Below, in pieces: positions 7,708-15,308 of a DNA stretch of 21,695 bases. How positions within the stretch are numbered: the stretch's first letter is position 1; the number at the start of each line of letters is the position of its first letter. The stretch is from UBA5499 sp002426275 (GTDB lineage Bacteria; Bacillota; DTU084): the NCBI GenBank assembly GCA_937888735.1, contig CALASN010000139.1, positions 1 through 21,695 on the forward strand. Direction: 5' to 3'. Under the pieces are notes generated by a model. The model saw only the letters and a program-made list of their open reading frames with translations, was not told where the DNA came from and searched no databases. Both the position numbers and the translations under genes were made by a program.

Positions 7708-9498
7708 TTATTCCATCTGGGCCAGCTGGTCTACAGTTTGCTCAAAATCAGCCAGCGCGTGCAGAAAAGGCCCGGAGACGGCCAAATCCACGCCGGCTCG
7801 CTTCAAGATCGCCAAAGAATAGTCGCTGCTGCCGCTTTTGAGAAACTGCAAATAGCCGGCTGCGCCTTCTTCTTCAATAATGTCCGCCAACGCCACCGCG
7901 GAGGAAAAACCTGTGGCGTATTTATAGACGTAAAACGGCGTGTAGAAATGCGGAATCCGCGCCCACTCGAAGGCCAGCTGCTCGTCCAAAACGACTTCCG
8001 GCCCATAGTAGGCGCGATTGAGCTCAAGATAAATTTTATTGAGCGATTCCATGGTCAGGGTTTTGCCTTCCGCCACAAGCTGGTGAGCCTCCCGCTCAAA
8101 CTCTGCGAACATTGTTTGACGGAAAAGCGTGGTGCGGAATTGCTCCAGGTAATAGTTGAGCACAGTCAGCCGTTCTTCCCCTTCCAGGGTGCGCAATAGG
8201 TACCTGGTCAGTAAAACTTCGTTTACCGTGGAAGCGATTTCAGCCAAAAAAATTGTGTACTCCGCGTAGATATAGGGCTGATTTCCAGAGGACAGATAAC
8301 TATGCATCGCGTGGCCCAATTCGTGAGCCAGGGTATACAACCCTTCCAGGCTTTCTTTGTAATTCAGCAGCACGTAAGGATGAGTTCCGAAAGCTCCCCA
8401 GGCATAAGCGCCGGAACGTTTCCCTTGATTTTCGTAGACGTCGATCCACCCCGCGGAGAAAGCTTCCCGCAGCACTTTCAAATAAGCTTCGCCCAGGGGA
8501 GCCAAAGCCTCCAGCAAAATCTCTTGCGCCCTCCGGTAGGAAATGTTCATTTTCGCAGTGAACAGCGGCGCGTAAAAATCATAGGCGTGAATTCGATCCA
8601 GCTTCAGCAGCTTCCGCCTTACCTCCTGATAGCGGTACATAGCCGGCATTTTTTCGTGGACCGCGGCCAATAAATTATCGTAGACAGCCGGTGGAATGCT
8701 GTCTTGATATAAGGCGTTTTCCAAAGTTGAAGCGTATTTGCGCAGCTTGGAGTAAAACAGGTCCTTGCGGATGCTGCTGTCGAGAAGGGTAGCGAAAGCG
8801 TATTTATGATCCATATACGAACGGTAAAGGGCTGCGAAGGCATCCTTGCGCACCTGGCGCTTGGAATTGTGCATCAGTTCGATGAAATTGCCCGCTGTGA
8901 CCTCCACCCGCTGACCGTTTTCATCCTCAATGACCCCGAATTTGAGATCCGCATTGGAAAGCGAGCTGTGCACATTGCCTGGGATGGCTGCCAGCTCTGT
9001 GCTCAAAGCCAAAATCTCCTCTTCCCGTCCGGAAAGGGTGTGAGGAGCCAGGCGCAGGATTTCGTTGAAAAAATGCAAATAGCGCCCAAGCTCAGGCTTG
9101 GCTTGGATGTACTCCTCAAGCTTCTTCCTCCCTAAGCTCAGCACTTCCGGCTCGAAAAAAGACAGCGCGGCGGCGGTCTGAGCGGAAAGCGATGTTGCCC
9201 TGCCCTTGAGCGCTTGGTTTTTACCCACTCTGGTGTCTTCATCGCTCTGCATCAGCGCGTAAACGTAGAGCCTTTCCGCAGACAAGCGGACTTTTTCCAT
9301 CAGCCGCAGGCACTGCGTGAATACCTCCGGTCCCTGGGCAAGCTTCCCAGCAAAGGCACCCAGCTGGGGAAAAAGCTGTGTCAGCTCCGAGGCCGCCTCT
9401 TCCCACTCCTGGTCGCTGGCAAATAAATCTTCCAACCGCCACTTATAGGCTGCGGGAATTTCCTCTCTTTGCGGCGCGTGACGAACTGCTTCGGACAT
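7708..9498 (-). CDS. pepF: Oligoendopeptidase F (M3B metallopeptidase)
   Basis: Cytoplasmic zinc peptidase that cleaves medium-length oligopeptides. The 596-residue length is standard for PepF. The HEXXH zinc motif is HELGH at residues 392-396, and the third ligand is probably E420 in FLAEIASTVNE. The N-terminal helical domain (to about 190) includes the family pattern around SNADLKFG. Near the C-terminus, FYVYKYATGFSSAVALA is also typical. The ATG at 9498 has AAAGGA upstream at a rather long spacing. It follows the DUF1002 gene by 15 bp and is followed by the MFS gene with a 4-bp gap, so it lies within the operon. The first 158 bp (9341-9498, 52 codons) belong to the duplicated block, and the first 54 residues reappear in the chimera at 11694-12038. 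This copy is complete. Confidence 0.96.
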   Translation of the reverse strand: MSEAVRHAPQREEIPAAYKWRLEDLFASDQEWEEAASELTQLFPQLGAFAGKLAQGPEVFTQCLRLMEKVRLSAERLYVYALMQSDEDTRVGKNQALKGRATSLSAQTAAALSFFEPEVLSLGRKKLEEYIQAKPELGRYLHFFNEILRLAPHTLSGREEEILALSTELAAIPGNVHSSLSNADLKFGVIEDENGQRVEVTAGNFIELMHNSKRQVRKDAFAALYRSYMDHKYAFATLLDSSIRKDLFYSKLRKYASTLENALYQDSIPPAVYDNLLAAVHEKMPAMYRYQEVRRKLLKLDRIHAYDFYAPLFTAKMNISYRRAQEILLEALAPLGEAYLKVLREAFSAGWIDVYENQGKRSGAYAWGAFGTHPYVLLNYKESLEGLYTLAHELGHAMHSYLSSGNQPYIYAEYTIFLAEIASTVNEVLLTRYLLRTLEGEERLTVLNYYLEQFRTTLFRQTMFAEFEREAHQLVAEGKTLTMESLNKIYLELNRAYYGPEVVLDEQLAFEWARIPHFYTPFYVYKYATGFSSAVALADIIEEEGAAGYLQFLKSGSSDYSLAILKRAGVDLAVSGPFLHALADFEQTVDQLAQME

Positions 9499-9513
9499 CT
9501 GCGATCATTCCTT

Positions 9514-10341
9514 TCAAACAAATAAAGCCAGCAATTGCTTCAGCAATCCCCCGAGGAGACTTCCCAGCTGAACGAACCACATGCTCACTTTCTGCCAAAT
9601 CCCGCCGCTGAGAAGCTGCTGCACTTGGCTGAGATCCAAGGGAAGCTTGCTGATCCTGAAAAAGAGCTTTCCCAGCTTTGCCAGCTGAGCCTGACTCAGG
9701 CTTACATTCATATTCTGGGCGGCATCCTTGATAATATCCTCCACCTGGGCAATATCAGCGGGCTTTTCTTTAAGCACCCGGGTTTTAATGTGATCAATCA
9801 GCTGAGCGGCTTTTTTCTGACCGATCCGCTGGCCAAGCTCTCCGGACTGCACCAGTTCTTCTGTGGCGGCATCCTTGGCCTCCGCAGGCAATTCTTCCCC
9901 GGTGATAAACTCATAGGCTTTGAAGATCCCAGTGAGAGCCGCAGTTCCGGAGACAGGCACGGGAGCCAGGGCGATTACCTCCGCCTGCTTCACTCCCCCA
10001 GTGACTAAGGCGCTGCGGTACATCTGTTCGGTCAAGAGCGTAATCTTGCTCGTCCTGACGGCAATGCCTCTGCCAGCGCCCACCTTAATATAGACCGAAG
10101 AAATCGCCCTGGTGCCGATGGCCTGAGGAGCTACTTTCCCCTTCAGAGCCTGACGTTCCTCCTGATTGGTGACTGTCAGCTCTTTTGCGTCCGTCAGATC
10201 CGCGCCAAGGGAAAGCAGTTCCTCCCTGACTTGTTCTTTCTGTCCGGAAGCCAAATCTCCCCCCCACACCAGCACGCTTTGGGCGGCCATGGCACAGGAG
10301 CCGCAAAGCAGCAAAAGGAAAACTAAAATGCGCCTCATCAT
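9514..10341 (-). CDS. DUF1002 family secreted protein, left copy
   Basis: A 275-residue member of the DUF1002 family (as in YpuA of Bacillus), an exported protein of unknown function common in Bacillota. The N-terminus is a signal peptide (MMRRILVFLLLLCGSCAMAA) with probable cleavage after AMA; a lipobox reading at the Cys is less convincing. Family landmarks are GTRAISSVYIKV, GVKQAEVIALAPVPVSG and TGIFKAYE between residues about 75 and 145. They are followed by a helical C-terminal region and a hydrophobic tail. AGGAGG sits 5 nt before the first ATG and 8 nt before the second (10338), so either may be used; the site overlaps the MBL stop. It is identical to the copy at 12054-12881. Confidence 0.9.
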   Translation of the reverse strand: MMRRILVFLLLLCGSCAMAAQSVLVWGGDLASGQKEQVREELLSLGADLTDAKELTVTNQEERQALKGKVAPQAIGTRAISSVYIKVGAGRGIAVRTSKITLLTEQMYRSALVTGGVKQAEVIALAPVPVSGTAALTGIFKAYEFITGEELPAEAKDAATEELVQSGELGQRIGQKKAAQLIDHIKTRVLKEKPADIAQVEDIIKDAAQNMNVSLSQAQLAKLGKLFFRISKLPLDLSQVQQLLSGGIWQKVSMWFVQLGSLLGGLLKQLLALFV

Positions 10342-10350
10342 TTCTTCCTC

Positions 10351-11163
10351 CTAGATCTCAATGCTCATCCCGTCATAGGCTACGATCAAGCCCGCACTCT
10401 CTGTCAGCTCTTCCAGCTGGGAATGCAAAAGGCCGCCGTTATGCGAGAAGTGAGTAATCACGCATTTGGCTCCGGCGCCTAAGGCGCCTATGGCTTCGAG
10501 TTTCGCTTTGGCCTCCAAGACCTCGGGAATCCCCATGTGCCACGTACGGCTCGAGATGGGGCCGAAAGTGCAGTCAAAGTTCACAAGGTTTAATTTTTTC
10601 CCAGCCAAAGCCCGCCAAGTTTCTTCCGGATACAAGCCGCTGTCGTGAGCGTGAAAAATGCGGTCCGCGCCGTCCGAGATTAAATACAGCAGCGCGTCTT
10701 CCCCTTTGGCATGATCTGCCCGCAAAGCGGTGACGGAGAGCTTTCCCGCCTGAAAGGCGTCGCCCGGCCTGACCGTGTGAATTTGGCAGGGCCCAAATTT
10801 ATCAGCTTCCTCCCGCAGGATGCCGCCGACTTTTTCATTTCCCCAGATGTGAAGCGTCTGGCCCGGCTCCAAATGGGCGTAGGGCTCCGCGCGCTGAAAA
10901 AGCTCCGGCCAATAGAAATGATCCCCATGGGAGTGCGTCAAGAGCAAATGCCGTATTTTCCCCAGTTCCAGCCCTGCGCGCAGGGCGTGGAGGTAAGTGT
11001 CCGGAGGGAGATCGACCAGCACATCGTCGCCGATAAGCAGCGAGCTTCTGGTGCGGATGTTTTTGCCTCCTTTTTTTCTAGCCAGCCGGCAAGGCTCGCA
11101 CTGGCAAAACACCGCGGGCCAACCTTCTGCCGCCGCAGTGCCTAAATAGTGGATCTTCATCAT
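10351..11163 (-). CDS. PhnP-like metallo-beta-lactamase fold hydrolase, left copy
   Basis: A 270-residue metal-dependent hydrolase of the metallo-beta-lactamase fold. The metal motif HSHGDH is at residues 77-82, with later ligand candidates D184 or H184-type residues in FHAHDSG and a final histidine in ITHFSHNGG. Near the N-terminus it has C20-x-C22-xx-C25, the structural zinc site seen in PhnP-type phosphodiesterases. PhnP acts on cyclic ribose phosphates, but no phn genes are nearby, so the substrate is unknown. The start is one of two adjacent ATGs, with GAGGTGA overlapping the stop of the upstream YkgJ-like gene. The next gene (DUF1002) starts 9 bp after its stop. It is identical to 12891-13703. 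Confidence 0.88.
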   Translation of the reverse strand: MMKIHYLGTAAAEGWPAVFCQCEPCRLARKKGGKNIRTRSSLLIGDDVLVDLPPDTYLHALRAGLELGKIRHLLLTHSHGDHFYWPELFQRAEPYAHLEPGQTLHIWGNEKVGGILREEADKFGPCQIHTVRPGDAFQAGKLSVTALRADHAKGEDALLYLISDGADRIFHAHDSGLYPEETWRALAGKKLNLVNFDCTFGPISSRTWHMGIPEVLEAKAKLEAIGALGAGAKCVITHFSHNGGLLHSQLEELTESAGLIVAYDGMSIEI

Positions 11164-11164
11164 C

Positions 11165-11668
11165 TCACCTCAGCAATTTCTCCCAAGGCTCAGTCATCTC
11201 CCGCCTGCACGACGCCCGCTCCACCAGCGTAAAGACCGCAGGATCCCGCAGCAACAATCTCCAGGCGCGCTTGACGCGCCGGAGAAAAGCGGGATGAAGG
11301 ACCTGCAGATCTCCTGTCTGAACCAAGGGACAAATCAAAATTCCGCGTCCGTCAAGGCGCAATTCCAAGCGGCCGCCTGCAGCGAGCACGGGAACCAGCG
11401 GAAATGTGCGGCAAGCCAGAGGTCGGAGCTCGCGCCTGCATTTGCCGAAGCAGACGAGAAGCGTGGAAGTGAGCCCTGTGAGGGGATCCGGCAGCCGCCT
11501 GAGGGTTGCCCAAGTCTCTTTCTGGTAATAACGTTCTTCTCCCGGCAGCAGAAACATCCCCTCTTCAGGTCCGCCCTGGCAGCAGCGCTTCCGGCATAAA
11601 CTGCCGCAGTCGCGCCTGCCCAAGGGAGAAAAATCTGTCAGCTGCAGGGCACGGTCTAGTAGGTCCAT
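11165..11668 (-). CDS. YkgJ-like cysteine-cluster protein, left copy
   Basis: A 167-residue cytoplasmic protein with a pattern of cysteines resembling the YkgJ/UPF0153 zinc or iron-binding cluster family. They are C21, C25, C29-C30, then C73, C77 and C86 in RPLACRTFPL, and one more Cys near 113. The RP-x-x-C-R-x-FP element is the best family marker. Function unknown; probably metal binding. The start is the ATG at 11668, with GGAGG 7 nt upstream. A longer frame to 11800 would run through the upstream membrane-protein gene and was rejected. In this copy the gene directly upstream is the chimera rather than the intact membrane protein. Identical to 13705-14208. Confidence 0.8.
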   Translation of the reverse strand: MDLLDRALQLTDFSPLGRRDCGSLCRKRCCQGGPEEGMFLLPGEERYYQKETWATLRRLPDPLTGLTSTLLVCFGKCRRELRPLACRTFPLVPVLAAGGRLELRLDGRGILICPLVQTGDLQVLHPAFLRRVKRAWRLLLRDPAVFTLVERASCRREMTEPWEKLLR

Positions 11669-11693
11669 GGACGAGCCTCCGGAATAATTTTTC

Positions 11694-12038
11694 CTATCGC
11701 GCCTGGAAACGAGCGGCATAATAAACGAGAAACAGCTGCAAGGCGCGGTCGTAAACCAGCAGCCCCGCCTGGCTTGCCAGCCAAAAAAGCGCCATGGCAA
11801 AAGAAAAGGGAAGCTTCGGACTCAAGCCTAAACGCACTGCTAGCCAATAGAGCGCCAGCAGCATGAGATTGAAATAAGCAAGCTTCCCAGCAAAGGCACC
11901 CAGCTGGGGAAAAAGCTGTGTCAGCTCCGAGGCCGCCTCTTCCCACTCCTGGTCGCTGGCAAATAAATCTTCCAACCGCCACTTATAGGCTGCGGGAATT
12001 TCCTCTCTTTGCGGCGCGTGACGAACTGCTTCGGACAT
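11694..12038 (-). CDS. Chimeric gene: PepF N-terminus fused to membrane protein C-terminus
   Basis: A 114-residue frame created by the duplication junction. Residues 1-54 are identical to the start of PepF (ending in GKLA). Residues 55-114 are identical to the last 60 residues of the small membrane protein encoded at 14234-14740. The fusion is in frame because both genes read KLA (AAG CTT GC) at the junction in the same phase. The piece lacks the PepF zinc site, so it cannot be a peptidase. It does keep two or three hydrophobic segments of the membrane protein. It retains the pepF ribosome site and the DUF1002 gene 15 bp upstream, so it should be translated if the locus is real. It may have no function. 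Confidence 0.85.
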   Translation of the reverse strand: MSEAVRHAPQREEIPAAYKWRLEDLFASDQEWEEAASELTQLFPQLGAFAGKLAYFNLMLLALYWLAVRLGLSPKLPFSFAMALFWLASQAGLLVYDRALQLFLVYYAARFQAR

Positions 12039-12053
12039 CTGCGATCATTCCTT

Positions 12054-12881
12054 TCAAACAAATAAAGCCAGCAATTGCTTCAGCAATCCCCCGAGGAGAC
12101 TTCCCAGCTGAACGAACCACATGCTCACTTTCTGCCAAATCCCGCCGCTGAGAAGCTGCTGCACTTGGCTGAGATCCAAGGGAAGCTTGCTGATCCTGAA
12201 AAAGAGCTTTCCCAGCTTTGCCAGCTGAGCCTGACTCAGGCTTACATTCATATTCTGGGCGGCATCCTTGATAATATCCTCCACCTGGGCAATATCAGCG
12301 GGCTTTTCTTTAAGCACCCGGGTTTTAATGTGATCAATCAGCTGAGCGGCTTTTTTCTGACCGATCCGCTGGCCAAGCTCTCCGGACTGCACCAGTTCTT
12401 CTGTGGCGGCATCCTTGGCCTCCGCAGGCAATTCTTCCCCGGTGATAAACTCATAGGCTTTGAAGATCCCAGTGAGAGCCGCAGTTCCGGAGACAGGCAC
12501 GGGAGCCAGGGCGATTACCTCCGCCTGCTTCACTCCCCCAGTGACTAAGGCGCTGCGGTACATCTGTTCGGTCAAGAGCGTAATCTTGCTCGTCCTGACG
12601 GCAATGCCTCTGCCAGCGCCCACCTTAATATAGACCGAAGAAATCGCCCTGGTGCCGATGGCCTGAGGAGCTACTTTCCCCTTCAGAGCCTGACGTTCCT
12701 CCTGATTGGTGACTGTCAGCTCTTTTGCGTCCGTCAGATCCGCGCCAAGGGAAAGCAGTTCCTCCCTGACTTGTTCTTTCTGTCCGGAAGCCAAATCTCC
12801 CCCCCACACCAGCACGCTTTGGGCGGCCATGGCACAGGAGCCGCAAAGCAGCAAAAGGAAAACTAAAATGCGCCTCATCAT
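12054..12881 (-). CDS. DUF1002 family secreted protein, right copy
   Basis: Exact 275-residue duplicate of the protein at 9514-10341, with the same signal peptide and the same DUF1002 landmarks. It carries its own AGGAGG site overlapping the end of the MBL gene. The only contextual difference is downstream: here it is followed by the PepF/membrane-protein chimera 15 bp later rather than by intact pepF. No divergence between the copies was seen, so neither can be called the original from the sequence. If both are real, the cell has two doses of this exported protein from one transcript. Confidence 0.88.
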   Translation of the reverse strand: MMRRILVFLLLLCGSCAMAAQSVLVWGGDLASGQKEQVREELLSLGADLTDAKELTVTNQEERQALKGKVAPQAIGTRAISSVYIKVGAGRGIAVRTSKITLLTEQMYRSALVTGGVKQAEVIALAPVPVSGTAALTGIFKAYEFITGEELPAEAKDAATEELVQSGELGQRIGQKKAAQLIDHIKTRVLKEKPADIAQVEDIIKDAAQNMNVSLSQAQLAKLGKLFFRISKLPLDLSQVQQLLSGGIWQKVSMWFVQLGSLLGGLLKQLLALFV

Positions 12882-12890
12882 TTCTTCCTC

Positions 12891-13703
12891 CTAGATCTCA
12901 ATGCTCATCCCGTCATAGGCTACGATCAAGCCCGCACTCTCTGTCAGCTCTTCCAGCTGGGAATGCAAAAGGCCGCCGTTATGCGAGAAGTGAGTAATCA
13001 CGCATTTGGCTCCGGCGCCTAAGGCGCCTATGGCTTCGAGTTTCGCTTTGGCCTCCAAGACCTCGGGAATCCCCATGTGCCACGTACGGCTCGAGATGGG
13101 GCCGAAAGTGCAGTCAAAGTTCACAAGGTTTAATTTTTTCCCAGCCAAAGCCCGCCAAGTTTCTTCCGGATACAAGCCGCTGTCGTGAGCGTGAAAAATG
13201 CGGTCCGCGCCGTCCGAGATTAAATACAGCAGCGCGTCTTCCCCTTTGGCATGATCTGCCCGCAAAGCGGTGACGGAGAGCTTTCCCGCCTGAAAGGCGT
13301 CGCCCGGCCTGACCGTGTGAATTTGGCAGGGCCCAAATTTATCAGCTTCCTCCCGCAGGATGCCGCCGACTTTTTCATTTCCCCAGATGTGAAGCGTCTG
13401 GCCCGGCTCCAAATGGGCGTAGGGCTCCGCGCGCTGAAAAAGCTCCGGCCAATAGAAATGATCCCCATGGGAGTGCGTCAAGAGCAAATGCCGTATTTTC
13501 CCCAGTTCCAGCCCTGCGCGCAGGGCGTGGAGGTAAGTGTCCGGAGGGAGATCGACCAGCACATCGTCGCCGATAAGCAGCGAGCTTCTGGTGCGGATGT
13601 TTTTGCCTCCTTTTTTTCTAGCCAGCCGGCAAGGCTCGCACTGGCAAAACACCGCGGGCCAACCTTCTGCCGCCGCAGTGCCTAAATAGTGGATCTTCAT
13701 CAT
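12891..13703 (-). CDS. PhnP-like metallo-beta-lactamase fold hydrolase, right copy
   Basis: Exact 270-residue duplicate of the enzyme at 10351-11163. The HSHGDH metal site at residues 77-82 and the N-terminal CxCxxC cluster are both intact, so both copies should be active if either is. The gene lies between the YkgJ-like gene (stop overlapping its ribosome site) and the DUF1002 gene. That suggests that this order of three genes is the ancestral arrangement that was doubled. Substrate unknown. Confidence 0.87.
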   Translation of the reverse strand: MMKIHYLGTAAAEGWPAVFCQCEPCRLARKKGGKNIRTRSSLLIGDDVLVDLPPDTYLHALRAGLELGKIRHLLLTHSHGDHFYWPELFQRAEPYAHLEPGQTLHIWGNEKVGGILREEADKFGPCQIHTVRPGDAFQAGKLSVTALRADHAKGEDALLYLISDGADRIFHAHDSGLYPEETWRALAGKKLNLVNFDCTFGPISSRTWHMGIPEVLEAKAKLEAIGALGAGAKCVITHFSHNGGLLHSQLEELTESAGLIVAYDGMSIEI

Positions 13704-13704
13704 C

Positions 13705-14208
13705 TCACCTCAGCAATTTCTCCCAAGGCTCAGTCATCTCCCGCCTGCACGACGCCCGCTCCACCAGCGTAAAGACCGCAGGATCCCGCAGCAACAATCT
13801 CCAGGCGCGCTTGACGCGCCGGAGAAAAGCGGGATGAAGGACCTGCAGATCTCCTGTCTGAACCAAGGGACAAATCAAAATTCCGCGTCCGTCAAGGCGC
13901 AATTCCAAGCGGCCGCCTGCAGCGAGCACGGGAACCAGCGGAAATGTGCGGCAAGCCAGAGGTCGGAGCTCGCGCCTGCATTTGCCGAAGCAGACGAGAA
14001 GCGTGGAAGTGAGCCCTGTGAGGGGATCCGGCAGCCGCCTGAGGGTTGCCCAAGTCTCTTTCTGGTAATAACGTTCTTCTCCCGGCAGCAGAAACATCCC
14101 CTCTTCAGGTCCGCCCTGGCAGCAGCGCTTCCGGCATAAACTGCCGCAGTCGCGCCTGCCCAAGGGAGAAAAATCTGTCAGCTGCAGGGCACGGTCTAGT
14201 AGGTCCAT
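13705..14208 (-). CDS. YkgJ-like cysteine-cluster protein, right copy
   Basis: Exact 167-residue duplicate of the protein at 11165-11668, with the same cysteine set and the same GGAGG-preceded ATG. In this copy the gene upstream is the intact membrane protein (stop at 14234, 25 bp away), which is presumably the original gene order: membrane protein, YkgJ-like, MBL, DUF1002, pepF. Assignment to the YkgJ family rests on the RPLACRTFPL element and cysteine spacing only. Confidence 0.8.
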   Translation of the reverse strand: MDLLDRALQLTDFSPLGRRDCGSLCRKRCCQGGPEEGMFLLPGEERYYQKETWATLRRLPDPLTGLTSTLLVCFGKCRRELRPLACRTFPLVPVLAAGGRLELRLDGRGILICPLVQTGDLQVLHPAFLRRVKRAWRLLLRDPAVFTLVERASCRREMTEPWEKLLR

Positions 14209-14233
14209 GGACGAGCCTCCGGAATAATTTTTC

Positions 14234-14740
14234 CTATCGCGCCTGGAAACGAGCGGCATAATAAACGAGAAACAGCTGCAAGGCGCGGTCGTAAACCAGC
14301 AGCCCCGCCTGGCTTGCCAGCCAAAAAAGCGCCATGGCAAAAGAAAAGGGAAGCTTCGGACTCAAGCCTAAACGCACTGCTAGCCAATAGAGCGCCAGCA
14401 GCATGAGATTGAAATAAGCAAGCTTCAGCAGCAAAGCAAGATATTTAGACGAGCTTGTCAGGAACTCGCGGACCAGACCCCAGTTGCCGAAAAAAAACAC
14501 ATAAGCTAAATTTCCGGGGCCTAAAGGCAGAAGCCACAGCCCCAGAGCGCTGGCCGCCAAATAAAAGAGCCAAGCCCACTTCCTGCCGCATTCCAAAAGC
14601 ACCAGCGAAGTGAAAACCGAGCTTACGGCCAACAAAAACAGCTTATTTACCGGCAGCACAGCGGTGAGGAGCAAAGCCAACAGCGTCAAGCTCAGCATCA
14701 GGCCGGCAAAGGCGCACTTACCAGCGGCAGTGTTTCTCAT
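14234..14740 (-). CDS. Small integral membrane protein, unknown function
   Basis: A 168-residue, very hydrophobic protein with about five predicted membrane segments, roughly at residues 10-30, 33-50, 55-75, 98-125 and 132-160, and a short basic tail ending AARFQAR. I do not recognise a named family with confidence. Similar small predicted membrane proteins occur in Clostridia, but no function is known to me. The ATG at 14740 lies one base after the stop of the J-domain gene and has no clear ribosome site, so it probably relies on translational coupling. Its last 60 codons are repeated in the chimera at 11694-12038. The right duplication boundary falls inside this gene, which stays intact. 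Confidence 0.75.
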   Translation of the reverse strand: MRNTAAGKCAFAGLMLSLTLLALLLTAVLPVNKLFLLAVSSVFTSLVLLECGRKWAWLFYLAASALGLWLLPLGPGNLAYVFFFGNWGLVREFLTSSSKYLALLLKLAYFNLMLLALYWLAVRLGLSPKLPFSFAMALFWLASQAGLLVYDRALQLFLVYYAARFQAR

Positions 14741-14741
14741 C

Positions 14742-15308
14742 TCAGCAGCAGGAGATGAAATCTCCGCCCATGCATTCGCAGCAGCAATCCGCCAAATACA
14801 TGGAACCGCAAATCCTGCATAGGTCGTTGCCTGCCTTTTGTCCCTGATAAAGCTGTTGGCCTTGCCGCATTGAACCCATTAACTGCTGGTATGCCGCCTG
14901 GTAGGAGGGATTGCCCGGCTCCATTCGCATCGCTTCCTGCAGGTTGTATTGCGCTTCGCCGTATCTGCCCAAGCGGGCGGCGATGGCCGCCTGACAAAAA
15001 TGCCATTGCCCTGTTCCCGGCGGCAATTGGGAAAGCAGCCTCTGGGCTTGTAAAACCTGCCCCTGATTCACCAATTCCAGCACCCGCTGATAACTGGCGC
15101 CGCTTGAATTGCCGTTTCCGGCGGAGCCCCCGCCGCAGAGCGCCTGATAGGCTTCGTTTATTTCTTTGAGCTTTTCTTCCGCAAGCTCCGCTAAGGGGTT
15201 ATTGCGATATTTGTCCGGATGGTATTTCTTTACCAGCTCTAAATACGCTTTCCGGATTTCTTCCTTGCTCGCTCCTTCGCGTACGCCTAAAACCTCATAT
15301 GGGTTCAC
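14742..15308 (-). CDS. J-domain protein with cysteine-rich tail
   Basis: A 188-residue co-chaperone-like protein. The J domain spans residues 1 to about 60, with the HPD motif at 30-32 that stimulates Hsp70 ATPase. A glycine/serine-rich linker follows. Then comes a helical TPR-like region at about 73-140 (LVNQGQVLQAQRLLSQLP, ARLGRYGEAQYNLQEAM). The last 27 residues hold eight cysteines (CRIC, DCCCEC, SCC), probably a metal-binding tail. It lacks the G/F region, CR zinc fingers and client domains of true DnaJ, so it is a specialised J protein. The ATG at 15308 overlaps the stop of the DUF5685 gene (ATGA). The partner Hsp70 and clients are unknown. Confidence 0.88.
   Translation of the reverse strand: MNPYEVLGVREGASKEEIRKAYLELVKKYHPDKYRNNPLAELAEEKLKEINEAYQALCGGGSAGNGNSSGASYQRVLELVNQGQVLQAQRLLSQLPPGTGQWHFCQAAIAARLGRYGEAQYNLQEAMRMEPGNPSYQAAYQQLMGSMRQGQQLYQGQKAGNDLCRICGSMYLADCCCECMGGDFISCC

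Larger units (their letters stand above)
9341..11880. repeat. Tandem direct duplication, left copy (2540 bp)
   Basis: First of two adjacent 2540-bp units. Every stretch I compared with 11881-14420 is identical, and all encoded proteins match exactly. The unit runs from inside pepF (after codon 54 counted from its start) through the DUF1002, MBL and YkgJ-like genes to inside the membrane protein gene. The limits are ambiguous by 9 bp because GCAAGCTTC occurs at 9338-9346, 11878-11886 and 14418-14426. Confidence 0.97.
11881..14420. repeat. Tandem direct duplication, right copy (2540 bp)
   Basis: Second 2540-bp unit, nearer the operon promoter. Its right end lies in the intact membrane protein gene after codon 108, and its left end is the junction inside the chimera. 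The sequence appears identical to 9341-11880. No transposase, terminal inverted repeat or target-site duplication flanks it, so this is a plain tandem duplication and not an insertion element. Confidence 0.97.

Noticed and set aside
7567..8199. 210-codon + strand open frame opposite pepF and the MFS gene
   Set aside because: pepF is fully supported in this area by family motifs. The antisense protein resembles nothing and spans two opposite genes.
9535..10008. 157-codon + strand frame, also present at 12075-12548
   Set aside because: It is repeated only because the whole block is duplicated. It is antisense to the DUF1002 gene and has no ribosome site.
11669..11800. N-terminal extension of the YkgJ-like protein (also 14209-14340)
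   Set aside because: It overlaps the membrane-protein or chimera gene and lacks a ribosome site, whereas the ATG at 11668 has GGAGG.
9338..14426. Composite transposon or insertion sequence as the cause of the duplication
   Set aside because: No transposase, inverted terminal repeats or target duplications are present; only a 9-bp shared sequence marks the breakpoints.
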